A stretch of DNA of 64,000 nt, from contig SFJH01000007.1 in assembly GCA_004555155.1 (NCBI GenBank), forward strand, positions 1-64,000, in the 5' to 3' direction. Below are positions 52,318-58,968 of the stretch, one piece after another (positions within the stretch are counted from its first letter, which is position 1; the number at the start of each line of letters is the position of its first letter). The position numbers and the translations under genes are program-made. The notes under the pieces were generated by a model that was not told the origin of the DNA, searched no databases, and saw only the letters and a list, made by a program, of their open reading frames with translations. Source of the stretch: Clostridiales bacterium. GTDB taxonomy: Bacteria > Bacillota > Clostridia > Christensenellales > Aristaeellaceae.

Positions 52318-53340
52318 ATGAAAAAGATGATTCTGGGGCGAACCGGGCTGGAGATCTCCCGCACCGGATTCGGCGCGCTGCCCATTCAGCGCGTATCCTT
52401 TGAAGAGGCGGGCGCGCTGCTCAACCGCGCGCTGGACGGCGGCATCACCTACATCGACACCGCCCGCGCCTATACCGACAGTGAGGAGAAGATCGGCCGC
52501 GCCATCTCCCACCGCCGCGGCGAGTATTTCATCGCCACCAAGACCCACGCCAAGACCGTCGACGGCTTCTGGAAGGATCTGGAAACCAGCCTGCGGCTGC
52601 TGAACACCGACTGCATCGACGTCTATCAGTTCCACAATCCGCCCTTTGTGCCGGTTCCCGGCGGGGAGGACGGCCTGTACGACGCGGCGCTGAAGGCCCG
52701 CGAGCAGGGCAAAATCCGCTTCATCGGCATCACCCAGCACTCCATCGAGCGCGCGGAGCAGATCGTGGAATCGGGGCTGTACGATACGCTGGAGTATCCC
52801 TTCAACCACCTGGCCACCGAGCGCGAGGTCGCGCTGGTGCGCCGCTGCGCGGAGAAAAACGTGGGCTTCGTGGCCATGAAGGCGCTCTCCGGCGGCCTGG
52901 TGACCGACGCGCGCATCCCCTATGCGTACCTTTCTGAATTTGAAAATGTCGTGCCCATCTGGGGCTTCCAGCAGATGTGGGAGCTGGAGCAGGTGCTGGG
53001 CTTCTCGGAAAATCCCGTGCCGATGACCGACGAGCTGCGGGCGCTGATCGCCAAGGATCGCGCCGAGCTGGTGGGCGGCTTCTGCCGCAGCTGCGGCTAC
53101 TGCCTGCCCTGCCCCGCAAACATTCCCATTCCCAATGCCAACCGCATGAAGCAGCTGCTGGGCCGCGCCGTCTGGCAGGGCTATGTGACGCCCGAATGGC
53201 AGGCGAACATGGCGCGCATTGAGGACTGCATCCACTGCGGCGCATGCGCGACGCGCTGCCCCTACGAGCTCAAGCCCTACGAAACGCTGCCGGGCCAGCT
53301 CGCCTATTATCGCGAGTTCGTCAAAACCCATCAGGCCTGA
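52318..53340 (+). CDS. aldo/keto reductase with C-terminal 4Fe-4S domain
   Basis: An oxidoreductase of 340 residues. The aldo/keto reductase barrel keeps the tetrad Asp47, Tyr52, Lys75 and His106. The C-terminal ~90 residues carry two ferredoxin-like clusters, CRSCGYCLPCP and CIHCGACATRCP. Such proteins occur in anaerobes and may couple an organic substrate to ferredoxin; the substrate is unknown. ATG 52318 is three bases after the galactosidase stop and follows AGGAGG, so they are co-translated. Confidence 0.93.
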   Translation: MKKMILGRTGLEISRTGFGALPIQRVSFEEAGALLNRALDGGITYIDTARAYTDSEEKIGRAISHRRGEYFIATKTHAKTVDGFWKDLETSLRLLNTDCIDVYQFHNPPFVPVPGGEDGLYDAALKAREQGKIRFIGITQHSIERAEQIVESGLYDTLEYPFNHLATEREVALVRRCAEKNVGFVAMKALSGGLVTDARIPYAYLSEFENVVPIWGFQQMWELEQVLGFSENPVPMTDELRALIAKDRAELVGGFCRSCGYCLPCPANIPIPNANRMKQLLGRAVWQGYVTPEWQANMARIEDCIHCGACATRCPYELKPYETLPGQLAYYREFVKTHQA

Positions 53341-53360
53341 CGGATAAAGGAGGATCCGAA

Positions 53361-53930
53361 TTGCAGAAATTATTGAAACAGTTTCAGAAGAGCCCGGTCA
53401 TCCCCGCGGCGCACAACCCGGAGGCCGTGCGCCGCGCGGCCGATACCTCTGCCGCCGTGATCTTTCTGCTGGGCGGCTCCATCCTGACCCTTCCGGAGAT
53501 GATCCGCATTGCCCACGACAACGGCAAGCGCGCGTTCGTGCACATCGATCTGGCCGAAGGCCTGGGCCGCGACGAGATCGCCGTGCGCTGGTGCGTGGAG
53601 CAGCAGCACGCCGACGGCGTGATTTCCACCCGCCCGAGCCTGCTCAAGGCGGCCTCCGAGCTGGGCGCAATCACCATTCAGCGGCTGTTCCTGATGGACT
53701 CCACCTCCTTCGAGCACGGCAAGCGCATGCTGCGCAACAGCCCGCCCGACATGGCCGAGGTGCTGCCCGGCATCGCCCCCAAGGCCATCCGCCAGCTCTG
53801 CGAGGCGCTGGACAAGCCCGTCATCGCCGGCGGTCTGATCACGGAGCCCAAGGAGATCGCCCTGGCCCTTCAGGCCGGCGCATCCGCGGTGTCCGTGGGC
53901 GACGAAAAGCTGTGGAATCTGAAGCTCTGA
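53361..53930 (+). CDS. glpP: GlpP-type glycerol-3-phosphate-responsive antiterminator
   Basis: A TIM-barrel RNA-binding protein of 189 residues that binds glycerol-3-phosphate and prevents early termination of glp mRNA. Family landmarks: SPVIPAAHNPEAV, VFLLGGSILTL-like FLLGGSI, FVHIDLAEGLGRD and IAGGLITEPKEI. The start is TTG 53361 with AAAGGAGG seven bases upstream. No glp genes lie in this window, so its targets are elsewhere or it responds to another phosphate; it ends the galactosidase operon. Confidence 0.92.
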   Translation: MQKLLKQFQKSPVIPAAHNPEAVRRAADTSAAVIFLLGGSILTLPEMIRIAHDNGKRAFVHIDLAEGLGRDEIAVRWCVEQQHADGVISTRPSLLKAASELGAITIQRLFLMDSTSFEHGKRMLRNSPPDMAEVLPGIAPKAIRQLCEALDKPVIAGGLITEPKEIALALQAGASAVSVGDEKLWNLKL

Positions 53931-53951
53931 CGCTGAGCAGCCAGGCCGATT

Positions 53952-53991
53952 CATGCCGGAAAATTGCAGAGTTTTCCGGCATGGCGTTTTT
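53952..53991 (+). terminator. terminator after glpP
   Basis: A perfect 12-bp stem (CATGCCGGAAAA, loop TTGCAGAG) followed by GCGTTTTTC. A second stem, CCTGCGGAA/TTCCGCAGG, lies just downstream at 54002-54029. Confidence 0.9.
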
Positions 53992-54065
53992 CCCGGATTT
54001 TCCTGCGGAAATCAGGCATATTCCGCAGGCCGGACGCACACAAATAATCAACGGGAGGTGCTCCG

Positions 54066-54842
54066 ATGCATCCGATGTTTCCCCCCATGGATCCCTACAT
54101 CCGCACGGCAAGGCACATCGTTCCCCGGGTCAGCCGGCAGGCCGTCGCCGGCGCGCCCGAAGCGCTGCGGGGCCGAAGATTCGTGTTCGCGTCGGACTTT
54201 CACCTCCGGGAGGAGACGTCGCCGGATCCAATCGTCGAAGCCATTCAGGGCTGCAGGGCGGACCTGATCCTGCTGGGCGGCGACTACGCCGACACGAACG
54301 CCCAGGCGCTGCGGCTGTTCGACGCCTTCCGCGCGCTGCGCGCGCCGATGGGAATCTTTGCCGTGCGGGGCAACAACGACACCGAGGCCTTCGAAACGCC
54401 CGAACGGCTGGCCGAGGGGCTGGCCCGCTTCGGCGCGGAGCTGCTGCTGAACCGCAGCGCCGATCTGGGCGGCGTGCTCGTCGGCGGCGTGGACGAGGCG
54501 CGGCTCGGGCATCCGGACTATGCCGCCGTCTTCGGCGATGCGCCCGGCTACCGGATTCTGCTGGCCCACTATCCCATCCTTCCGGAGGCTGAACCTGCCG
54601 ACATGCCCGACCTGATGCTCTCCGGCCACACCCACGGCGGGCAGTTCAATTTTCTGGGAATCACGCCCTTTGCCGTGGGATTCGAGCGCTGCGGCGGAAA
54701 GAGCCGCCTCGCGCCCGCCCTCGTCAGCGGCACAAGGCGCTTCGGGCGCACCCAGCTGCTGGTCAGTAAGGGCATCGGAACCAGCCGGATCCCGCTGCGC
54801 GTCGGCGTCCGGCCGGAAATTCATCTTCTGGAGTTCTGTTAA
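54066..54842 (+). CDS. YaeI-like metallophosphoesterase
   Basis: A calcineurin-like phosphoesterase of 258 residues. All dimetal motifs are present: ASDFHLREE, LLGGDYADT, RGNNDTE, LLAHYP and LSGHTHGGQFN. It lacks the N-terminal membrane segment of many YkuE/YaeI enzymes, so it is probably soluble. Related enzymes act on phospholipids such as UDP-diacylglucosamine or on other phosphodiesters; the substrate here is unknown. ATG 54066 follows GGGAGG. Confidence 0.9.
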   Translation: MHPMFPPMDPYIRTARHIVPRVSRQAVAGAPEALRGRRFVFASDFHLREETSPDPIVEAIQGCRADLILLGGDYADTNAQALRLFDAFRALRAPMGIFAVRGNNDTEAFETPERLAEGLARFGAELLLNRSADLGGVLVGGVDEARLGHPDYAAVFGDAPGYRILLAHYPILPEAEPADMPDLMLSGHTHGGQFNFLGITPFAVGFERCGGKSRLAPALVSGTRRFGRTQLLVSKGIGTSRIPLRVGVRPEIHLLEFC

Positions 54843-54871
54843 ATCCAGCGCAGAAAATTTCCTTTCCCCCA

Positions 54872-54900
54872 TTGACAATCGCCATGGGCTGGGCTATAAT
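54872..54900 (+). promoter_or_regulatory. promoter for the 6S-like RNA
   Basis: TTGACA (54872-54877), a 17-base spacer and TATAAT (54895-54900), a full-consensus promoter as expected for a highly expressed RNA. Confidence 0.92.
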
Positions 54901-54906
54901 AAAACC

Positions 54907-55137
54907 GTTCCAAGGAACAATATCCTGGGGTGTGCGTTAGCCGATGCTTTTACCCACAGATTCATAAAAGGATTCCGGGTCGATATTGCGGATGTCAAGC
55001 CCCCGATCTTCGGATCGCCAGGGGACGGCAGCAAGCAGTCGCAGGTCTCCGCCCTGCCTGAGCGGCGGGTGAAAAAGCAGAGGTGGACGGCACTCATGGG
55101 ATACCTTTTCGGGGCTCTTCGGAGCCCCGATTTTTTT
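54907..55137 (+). ncRNA. ssrS: 6S RNA-like transcript
   Basis: A noncoding transcript of about 230 bases between a consensus promoter and a strong terminator (55109-55137). Its ends form a long interrupted closing stem: TATCCTGGGGTGTGC (54921 onward) against GGCACTCATGGGATA (55089-55103). A large central region with smaller hairpins lies between, which is the architecture of 6S RNA; the 5' segment resembles clostridial 6S sequences. 6S RNA mimics an open promoter and binds housekeeping RNA polymerase in stationary phase. It is not an SRP RNA, since the conserved Alu/tetraloop sequences of that family are missing. The family call is by eye. Confidence 0.7.
55109..55137 (+). terminator. terminator of the 6S-like RNA
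   Basis: TCGGGGCTC, loop TTC, GGAGCCCCGA, followed by seven T. Confidence 0.9.
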
Positions 55138-55173
55138 GCAGTGCCCATTACTGATTTTAAGGAGAAAAAAGCC

Positions 55174-56826
55174 ATGCTAGAGCTTCGCATTCTCTCCCCG
55201 ATCGCCAAGGTCTTCCCCACCGACGCGCCCGCCGCCTGCGAGCCGCGCTTTTCCGGCCTGCGCGGCGAGGTGATCTCCTTCCAGCTGGCCTACCGGCCCC
55301 TTCCGGATTCGCCCATGGCCGACCGGAGCTTCCTGCGCCTGGAGATCGAATCCCCCGCGAAGGAGTTCATCCGCGTCCGCCGCGTGAAGTGGATTCCCGT
55401 GCGCCAGGGCGCGCTGATGAACGCCGACCCCTATTACATCAACGGCGGTGCGCCGGGGCTGTATCCCGACCCGCTGATCGACATCCCGCCCCACGGCCTC
55501 CGCACGATTCCCAAGCTATGGGAGACGCTGTGGTTTGATGTGAAGCCCGACGATCGCCTGCCCGCCGGCGACTATCCCGTGGTCCTGCGCCTGTTCGACG
55601 AGGAGACCGGCGACCTGGGCGGCGAGGTCTCCGTGCAGATTCACGTGATCGGCGCGCAGCTGCCCAAACAGACGCTGATCCACACCAAGTGGTTCCACTG
55701 CGACAGCCTGGCCGATTACTACAATGTTGACGTCTTCTCCGAGGAGCACTGGCGCATCATCGAAAACTTCGTCCGCTGCGCGGTGGAGCACGGCATCAAC
55801 ACCCTCCTCACCCCCACCCACACCCCGCCGCTGGACACCCGCGTGGGCACCTACCGCCGCACCGTGCAGCTGGTGGACGTGACGTATGTGGACGGCAAGT
55901 ACACCTTCGGGTTCGACAAGCTGCGCCGCTGGGTAGACATGGCCAAACGCTGCGGCATGGAATACTTTGAGGTCGCCCACCTGTTCAGCCAGTGGGGCGC
56001 GCGCTGCGCGCCGCAGATCGTGGCCCGCACCCGGGCGGGCATGCAGCGCATCTTCGGCTGGGATACGCCGTCCACCGGCGCGGCCTACGCCGAATTCCTG
56101 GACGCCTATCTGCCCGCGCTGCTGGACGAGCTGGAGGCGCTGGGCATCGCCGACCGTACGATGTTCCACATCTCCGACGAGCCCAACGCCGAGCACCTGG
56201 ACACCTATCTGGCCTGCAAGGCGCTGGTTCAGAAGCACCTGCGGGGCCAGAAGCTCATCGACGCGCTGAGCGACGTGGCCTTCTACGACAGCGGCGCGGT
56301 GGAGCATCCCGTGCCCGCCAACAACCACATCGAGCCCTTCTTGGAGCGCAGCATTCCCGATCTGTGGACCTACTACTGCTGCGGTCAGCATGTGGACGTC
56401 TCGAACCTGTTCGTGGCTATGCCCGGTGCGCGCACCCGCATTCTGGGCGCACAGCTGTACAAGTTCGACATCAAGGGCTTCCTCCACTGGGGCTTTAACT
56501 TCTATTACTCCCAGTTCTCGGACTACCCCATTGATCCCTGGAACGACACCGACTGCGACGGCTTCGCCCAGGCAGGAGACGCCTATCAGGTCTATCCCGG
56601 CCGGAACGGACAGCCCGTGGATTCCATTCGCCTGATGCTGGTGCAGCAGGCGCTGCAGGATCAGCGCGCCATGCAGCTGCTGGAGTCCCTGTCCGACCGC
56701 GAGACGGTGCTGAAGCTGATCGACGAGGGCGTGGAGCCCATCACCTTCTCGAAGTATCCCCACGACGACGCCTACGTGCTCGGCCTGCGGGAAAAGATCA
56801 ACCGGGAAATCGAAAAGCGGCTGTAA
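55174..56826 (+). CDS. DUF4091 / GH123-like glycoside hydrolase
   Basis: A protein of 550 residues with an N-terminal beta-sandwich (~1-150) and a TIM-barrel-like DUF4091 region (~160-540). The Asp-Glu pair in MFHISDEPNAEH corresponds to the catalytic pair of GH123 beta-N-acetylgalactosaminidases, which use the substrate acetamido group. The WGFNFYYSQFSDYPIDPW block near residue 440 is typical of DUF4091. No signal peptide. ATG 55174 has AAGGAGA upstream; no independent promoter is seen, so read-through past the 6S-like terminator or a weak local promoter must drive it. Confidence 0.85.
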   Translation: MLELRILSPIAKVFPTDAPAACEPRFSGLRGEVISFQLAYRPLPDSPMADRSFLRLEIESPAKEFIRVRRVKWIPVRQGALMNADPYYINGGAPGLYPDPLIDIPPHGLRTIPKLWETLWFDVKPDDRLPAGDYPVVLRLFDEETGDLGGEVSVQIHVIGAQLPKQTLIHTKWFHCDSLADYYNVDVFSEEHWRIIENFVRCAVEHGINTLLTPTHTPPLDTRVGTYRRTVQLVDVTYVDGKYTFGFDKLRRWVDMAKRCGMEYFEVAHLFSQWGARCAPQIVARTRAGMQRIFGWDTPSTGAAYAEFLDAYLPALLDELEALGIADRTMFHISDEPNAEHLDTYLACKALVQKHLRGQKLIDALSDVAFYDSGAVEHPVPANNHIEPFLERSIPDLWTYYCCGQHVDVSNLFVAMPGARTRILGAQLYKFDIKGFLHWGFNFYYSQFSDYPIDPWNDTDCDGFAQAGDAYQVYPGRNGQPVDSIRLMLVQQALQDQRAMQLLESLSDRETVLKLIDEGVEPITFSKYPHDDAYVLGLREKINREIEKRL

Positions 56827-56833
56827 GCTGCAG

Positions 56834-56877
56834 CAAAGCCCGGGAGCCCTCCATTCAGGAAGGGCTCCCGGGCTTTG
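56834..56877. terminator. terminator palindrome, copy 1
   Basis: A perfect 17-bp stem (CAAAGCCCGGGAGCCCT, ten-base loop) starts eight bases after the GH123-like gene. Nearly identical sequence recurs at 57102-57139. Confidence 0.85.
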
Positions 56878-56878
56878 C

Positions 56879-57032
56879 GTGTCAAAAAAGGATTTTTGAC
56901 ACTTTCGATGAAAATCTGAGGATTTTCATCGAGAAAGAAGAAAACTGCGGAAATCTGAAAATCTCACGATTTTCCGGGCGATTTCCTGACGGAAGGAACG
57001 ATTTTTCCGCCGCTTGCGCTCGTGGAAAAATC
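56879..57032. repeat. array of AT-rich tetraloop hairpins
   Basis: Four consecutive inverted repeats: GTGTCAAAAA/TTTTTGACAC (56879-56902, loop AGGA), CGATGAAAATC/GATTTTCATCG (56906-56931, loop TGAG), GAAAATC/GATTTTC (56957-56974, loop TCAC) nested in GGAAATC/GATTTCC (56949-56986), and GATTTTTCC/GGAAAAATC (57000-57032). No reading frame is seen. The rest of the spacer to 57101 is GC-rich and unremarkable. Confidence 0.8.
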
Positions 57033-57101
57033 CGAGCGCGCCGTACACGCCGCCGCGCTCGATTTCACAGGCTGTTCTGCGTGAGCTCTTTCGACAGCTT
57101 G

Positions 57102-57139
57102 AGCCCGGGAGCCTTCCATTCAGGAAGGGCTCCCGGGCT
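57102..57139. terminator. terminator palindrome, copy 2
   Basis: AGCCCGGGAGCC pairs with GGCTCCCGGGCT around TTCCATTCAGGAAG. It differs from copy 1 at about one base in 38 and abuts the stop codon of the leftward small gene (57145). Confidence 0.85.
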
Positions 57140-57144
57140 TTGTA

Positions 57145-57363
57145 CTATTCGGAAATCAGGCCGTAGCTTCGGTACATCGAAAGCAGATTCTGATACGTCA
57201 GCTTGCCGGTCATCAGCTGGCGGAAGGTGACCGTCTTCTCCCTGCCCTCGGCCCTGAGCCGCGCCATGCGCTCCACCGTCTCCTCATAGCCGCGCTGCGC
57301 GTCGGACAGCATGCGCTCGAAGGCCTCCAGGCGCGCCTGGGGATCCGTGTGCACGTCGCTCAT
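57145..57363 (-). CDS. small conserved-looking protein coupled to deoC
   Basis: A 72-residue protein with a helical, charged N-terminal half (probable coiled coil, residues ~10-45) and a C-terminal block KTVTFRQLMTGKLTYQNLLS that looks conserved. I do not recognise a family. Its ATG at 57363 overlaps the deoC stop as ATGA and AAGGAG lies upstream within deoC, so it is genuinely translated and coupled. It could modulate DeoC or a ribosome-related partner; this is speculation. Confidence 0.8.
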   Translation of the reverse strand: MSDVHTDPQARLEAFERMLSDAQRGYEETVERMARLRAEGREKTVTFRQLMTGKLTYQNLLSMYRSYGLISE

Positions 57364-58007
57364 TCCGCCAGCTCCTTCACCGCACTGCTGGTACCGATGC
57401 GGTCGCAGCCGGCGCTCAGGTACTGCTCCACCGCCTCCGCGGTGCGCACGCCGCCGGCGGCCTTGATGCGCACGTTCGGGCCCACATTGGCCCTGAACAG
57501 CGCGATGTCCTCGAGCGTGGCGCCGCCGGTGCCGAAGCCGGTGGAGGTCTTGATGAAGTCCGCGCCCGCGTCGGTGACACACCTGCACAGCGCGATCTTT
57601 TCCTCCTCGGTGAGATAGCAGGTCTCCACGATCACCTTCAGCACATGATCGCCCACGGCCTGCTTGATGGCGCGGATCTCCGCAGTTACCTTTTCAAATT
57701 CGCCGTTCTTCACGTCGCAGAGATTGACCACCATGTCCACCTCGTTCGCGCCCTCGAACACCGCCTGCTGGGCCTCGAAGATCTTGACCGCCGTGGTGGA
57801 ATAGCCGAGGGGGAAGCCGATCACCGTGCAGATGTTCAGCCGGTCGCCGTACTTTTCATGCAGGGGCTTGACGTAGCACGCCGGGATGCACACCGAAGCG
57901 GTGTGATACCGGATCGCCTCGTCGCAGAGCTTCGTGATGCCCGCCCAGTCGCTGGTGGCCTTCAGCAGCGTGTGGTCGATGTGGGTCAGCATTTCCTTCT
58001 TTTCCAT
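57360..58007 (-). CDS. deoC: deoxyribose-phosphate aldolase
   Basis: A class I aldolase of 215 residues that splits 2-deoxyribose-5-phosphate into acetaldehyde and glyceraldehyde-3-phosphate. The Schiff-base lysine is in DFIKTSTGFG and the second lysine in VRIKAAGGVRT; KVIVETCYLT precedes them. ATG 58007 follows GGAGGAG. It lies 12 bases after a methyltransferase gene and is co-transcribed with it and with the small protein. Confidence 0.96.
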   Translation of the reverse strand: MEKKEMLTHIDHTLLKATSDWAGITKLCDEAIRYHTASVCIPACYVKPLHEKYGDRLNICTVIGFPLGYSTTAVKIFEAQQAVFEGANEVDMVVNLCDVKNGEFEKVTAEIRAIKQAVGDHVLKVIVETCYLTEEEKIALCRCVTDAGADFIKTSTGFGTGGATLEDIALFRANVGPNVRIKAAGGVRTAEAVEQYLSAGCDRIGTSSAVKELAE

Positions 58008-58019
58008 AAAAACTCCTCC

Positions 58020-58793
58020 TCATCCGTTCGCCTTTTCGATTTTCAGAATCATATAAACCGGCGTTTCCAGATAGCCCTCGTAGCGGCCGGGCGACGTCTC
58101 GCGCCATTCCTCCGGCGGCATGGGCTCCTCCATCCGCGCAATGCGCAGTCCCGCTCCGGCGATGGCGTTGGCGTAGTCGCCGAAGGTGTGGTGATAGCTG
58201 CGGCTCAGCCGGTTTTCACAGCCGTCATTGTACTCAATCCAGGGCTGAACGTAAGCGCGCACGCGCCTGTCCAGATAGCGCACCGTCCATTCGTCGTCCC
58301 CGGGAAAGGTCTCGCCATGCGCGATGGGATACTGGGCCGAGTAGACCGGATGGATCGCCGAGAGCACGCACACGCCCTGCGGCGCCAGGCAGCGGGCGAT
58401 CCCGTCGAACAGCGCGTCCAGATCGGCGATATAGTGGCTGGCGGTGGAGGAAAACACCAGATCGAACCTCCGCTCCAGCCTCTCGGCAATCCGGGCCGCA
58501 TCTCCCTGCAGAAACGCCGCCCGGGAGCCGCGCGCCTGCGCCTTTTTTCGCGCCAGCGCCAGCATGCCCTCGGACAAATCCACGCCGACGATTTCCGACA
58601 GGCCCATCTGCTCCAGCAGAAATGTGAAAATGCCCGTGCCGCAGCCGATGTCCAGCGCAGACCTTCCCCGCAGTTCGGGCAGCAGCTTCCGGATGCAGGG
58701 CCATTCAATCGAACGGCTGTAGGAATCCGGCGCGTCGTTGAACGCATCGTAGATTTCGGCGGAGCGATCCCAGTCCTCCCGGATGCCCTCCAT
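58020..58793 (-). CDS. class I SAM-dependent methyltransferase
   Basis: A methyltransferase of 257 residues. Motif I is ALDIGCGTGIFT, followed by VGVDLSEGMLALARKKA, GDAARIAERL and the post-I FDLVFSSTASHYI. The C-terminal ~90 residues (HTFGDYANAIAGAGLRI) form the variable substrate domain, resembling small-molecule or tRNA-modifying enzymes of the UbiE/SmtA superfamily. The substrate is unknown. ATG 58793 has GGGAG at nine bases and is preferred over ATG 58802. Confidence 0.88.
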   Translation of the reverse strand: MEGIREDWDRSAEIYDAFNDAPDSYSRSIEWPCIRKLLPELRGRSALDIGCGTGIFTFLLEQMGLSEIVGVDLSEGMLALARKKAQARGSRAAFLQGDAARIAERLERRFDLVFSSTASHYIADLDALFDGIARCLAPQGVCVLSAIHPVYSAQYPIAHGETFPGDDEWTVRYLDRRVRAYVQPWIEYNDGCENRLSRSYHHTFGDYANAIAGAGLRIARMEEPMPPEEWRETSPGRYEGYLETPVYMILKIEKANG

Positions 58794-58817
58794 GCGAATC
58801 ATCTCCCTTCGCGTGCC

Positions 58818-58846
58818 ATTATATCAGATTTCCCGCCCTGCGGCAA
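58818..58846 (-). promoter_or_regulatory. promoter for the methyltransferase-deoC operon
   Basis: On the minus strand TTGCCG (58841-58846), a 17-base spacer and TATAAT (58818-58823). Confidence 0.75.
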
Positions 58847-58927
58847 GGCGGCGCTTCCTCAAATTGTCTACGCTTTGGTCGGCAACAGTTAACCGAAGCG
58901 GGCTTTCCCGCCGAACGCGGATGCAGG

Positions 58928-58933
58928 TATAAT
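58928..58933 (+). promoter_or_regulatory. -10 box for the ABC-F gene
   Basis: TATAAT about 36 bases upstream of the ATG; the -35 match is weak (TTTCCC region). Confidence 0.5.
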
Positions 58934-58968
58934 ATATAGAGTGAACTATAATGACCGGAGGGAGATCC

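Noticed and set aside
54907..55137. Signal recognition particle RNA
   Set aside because: The conserved Ffh-binding hairpin sequence of SRP RNA is not present; the closing-stem architecture fits 6S RNA better.
56879..57032. CRISPR array
   Set aside because: The hairpins differ from one another and show no regular spacing or identical repeats of CRISPR type; no cas gene is nearby.
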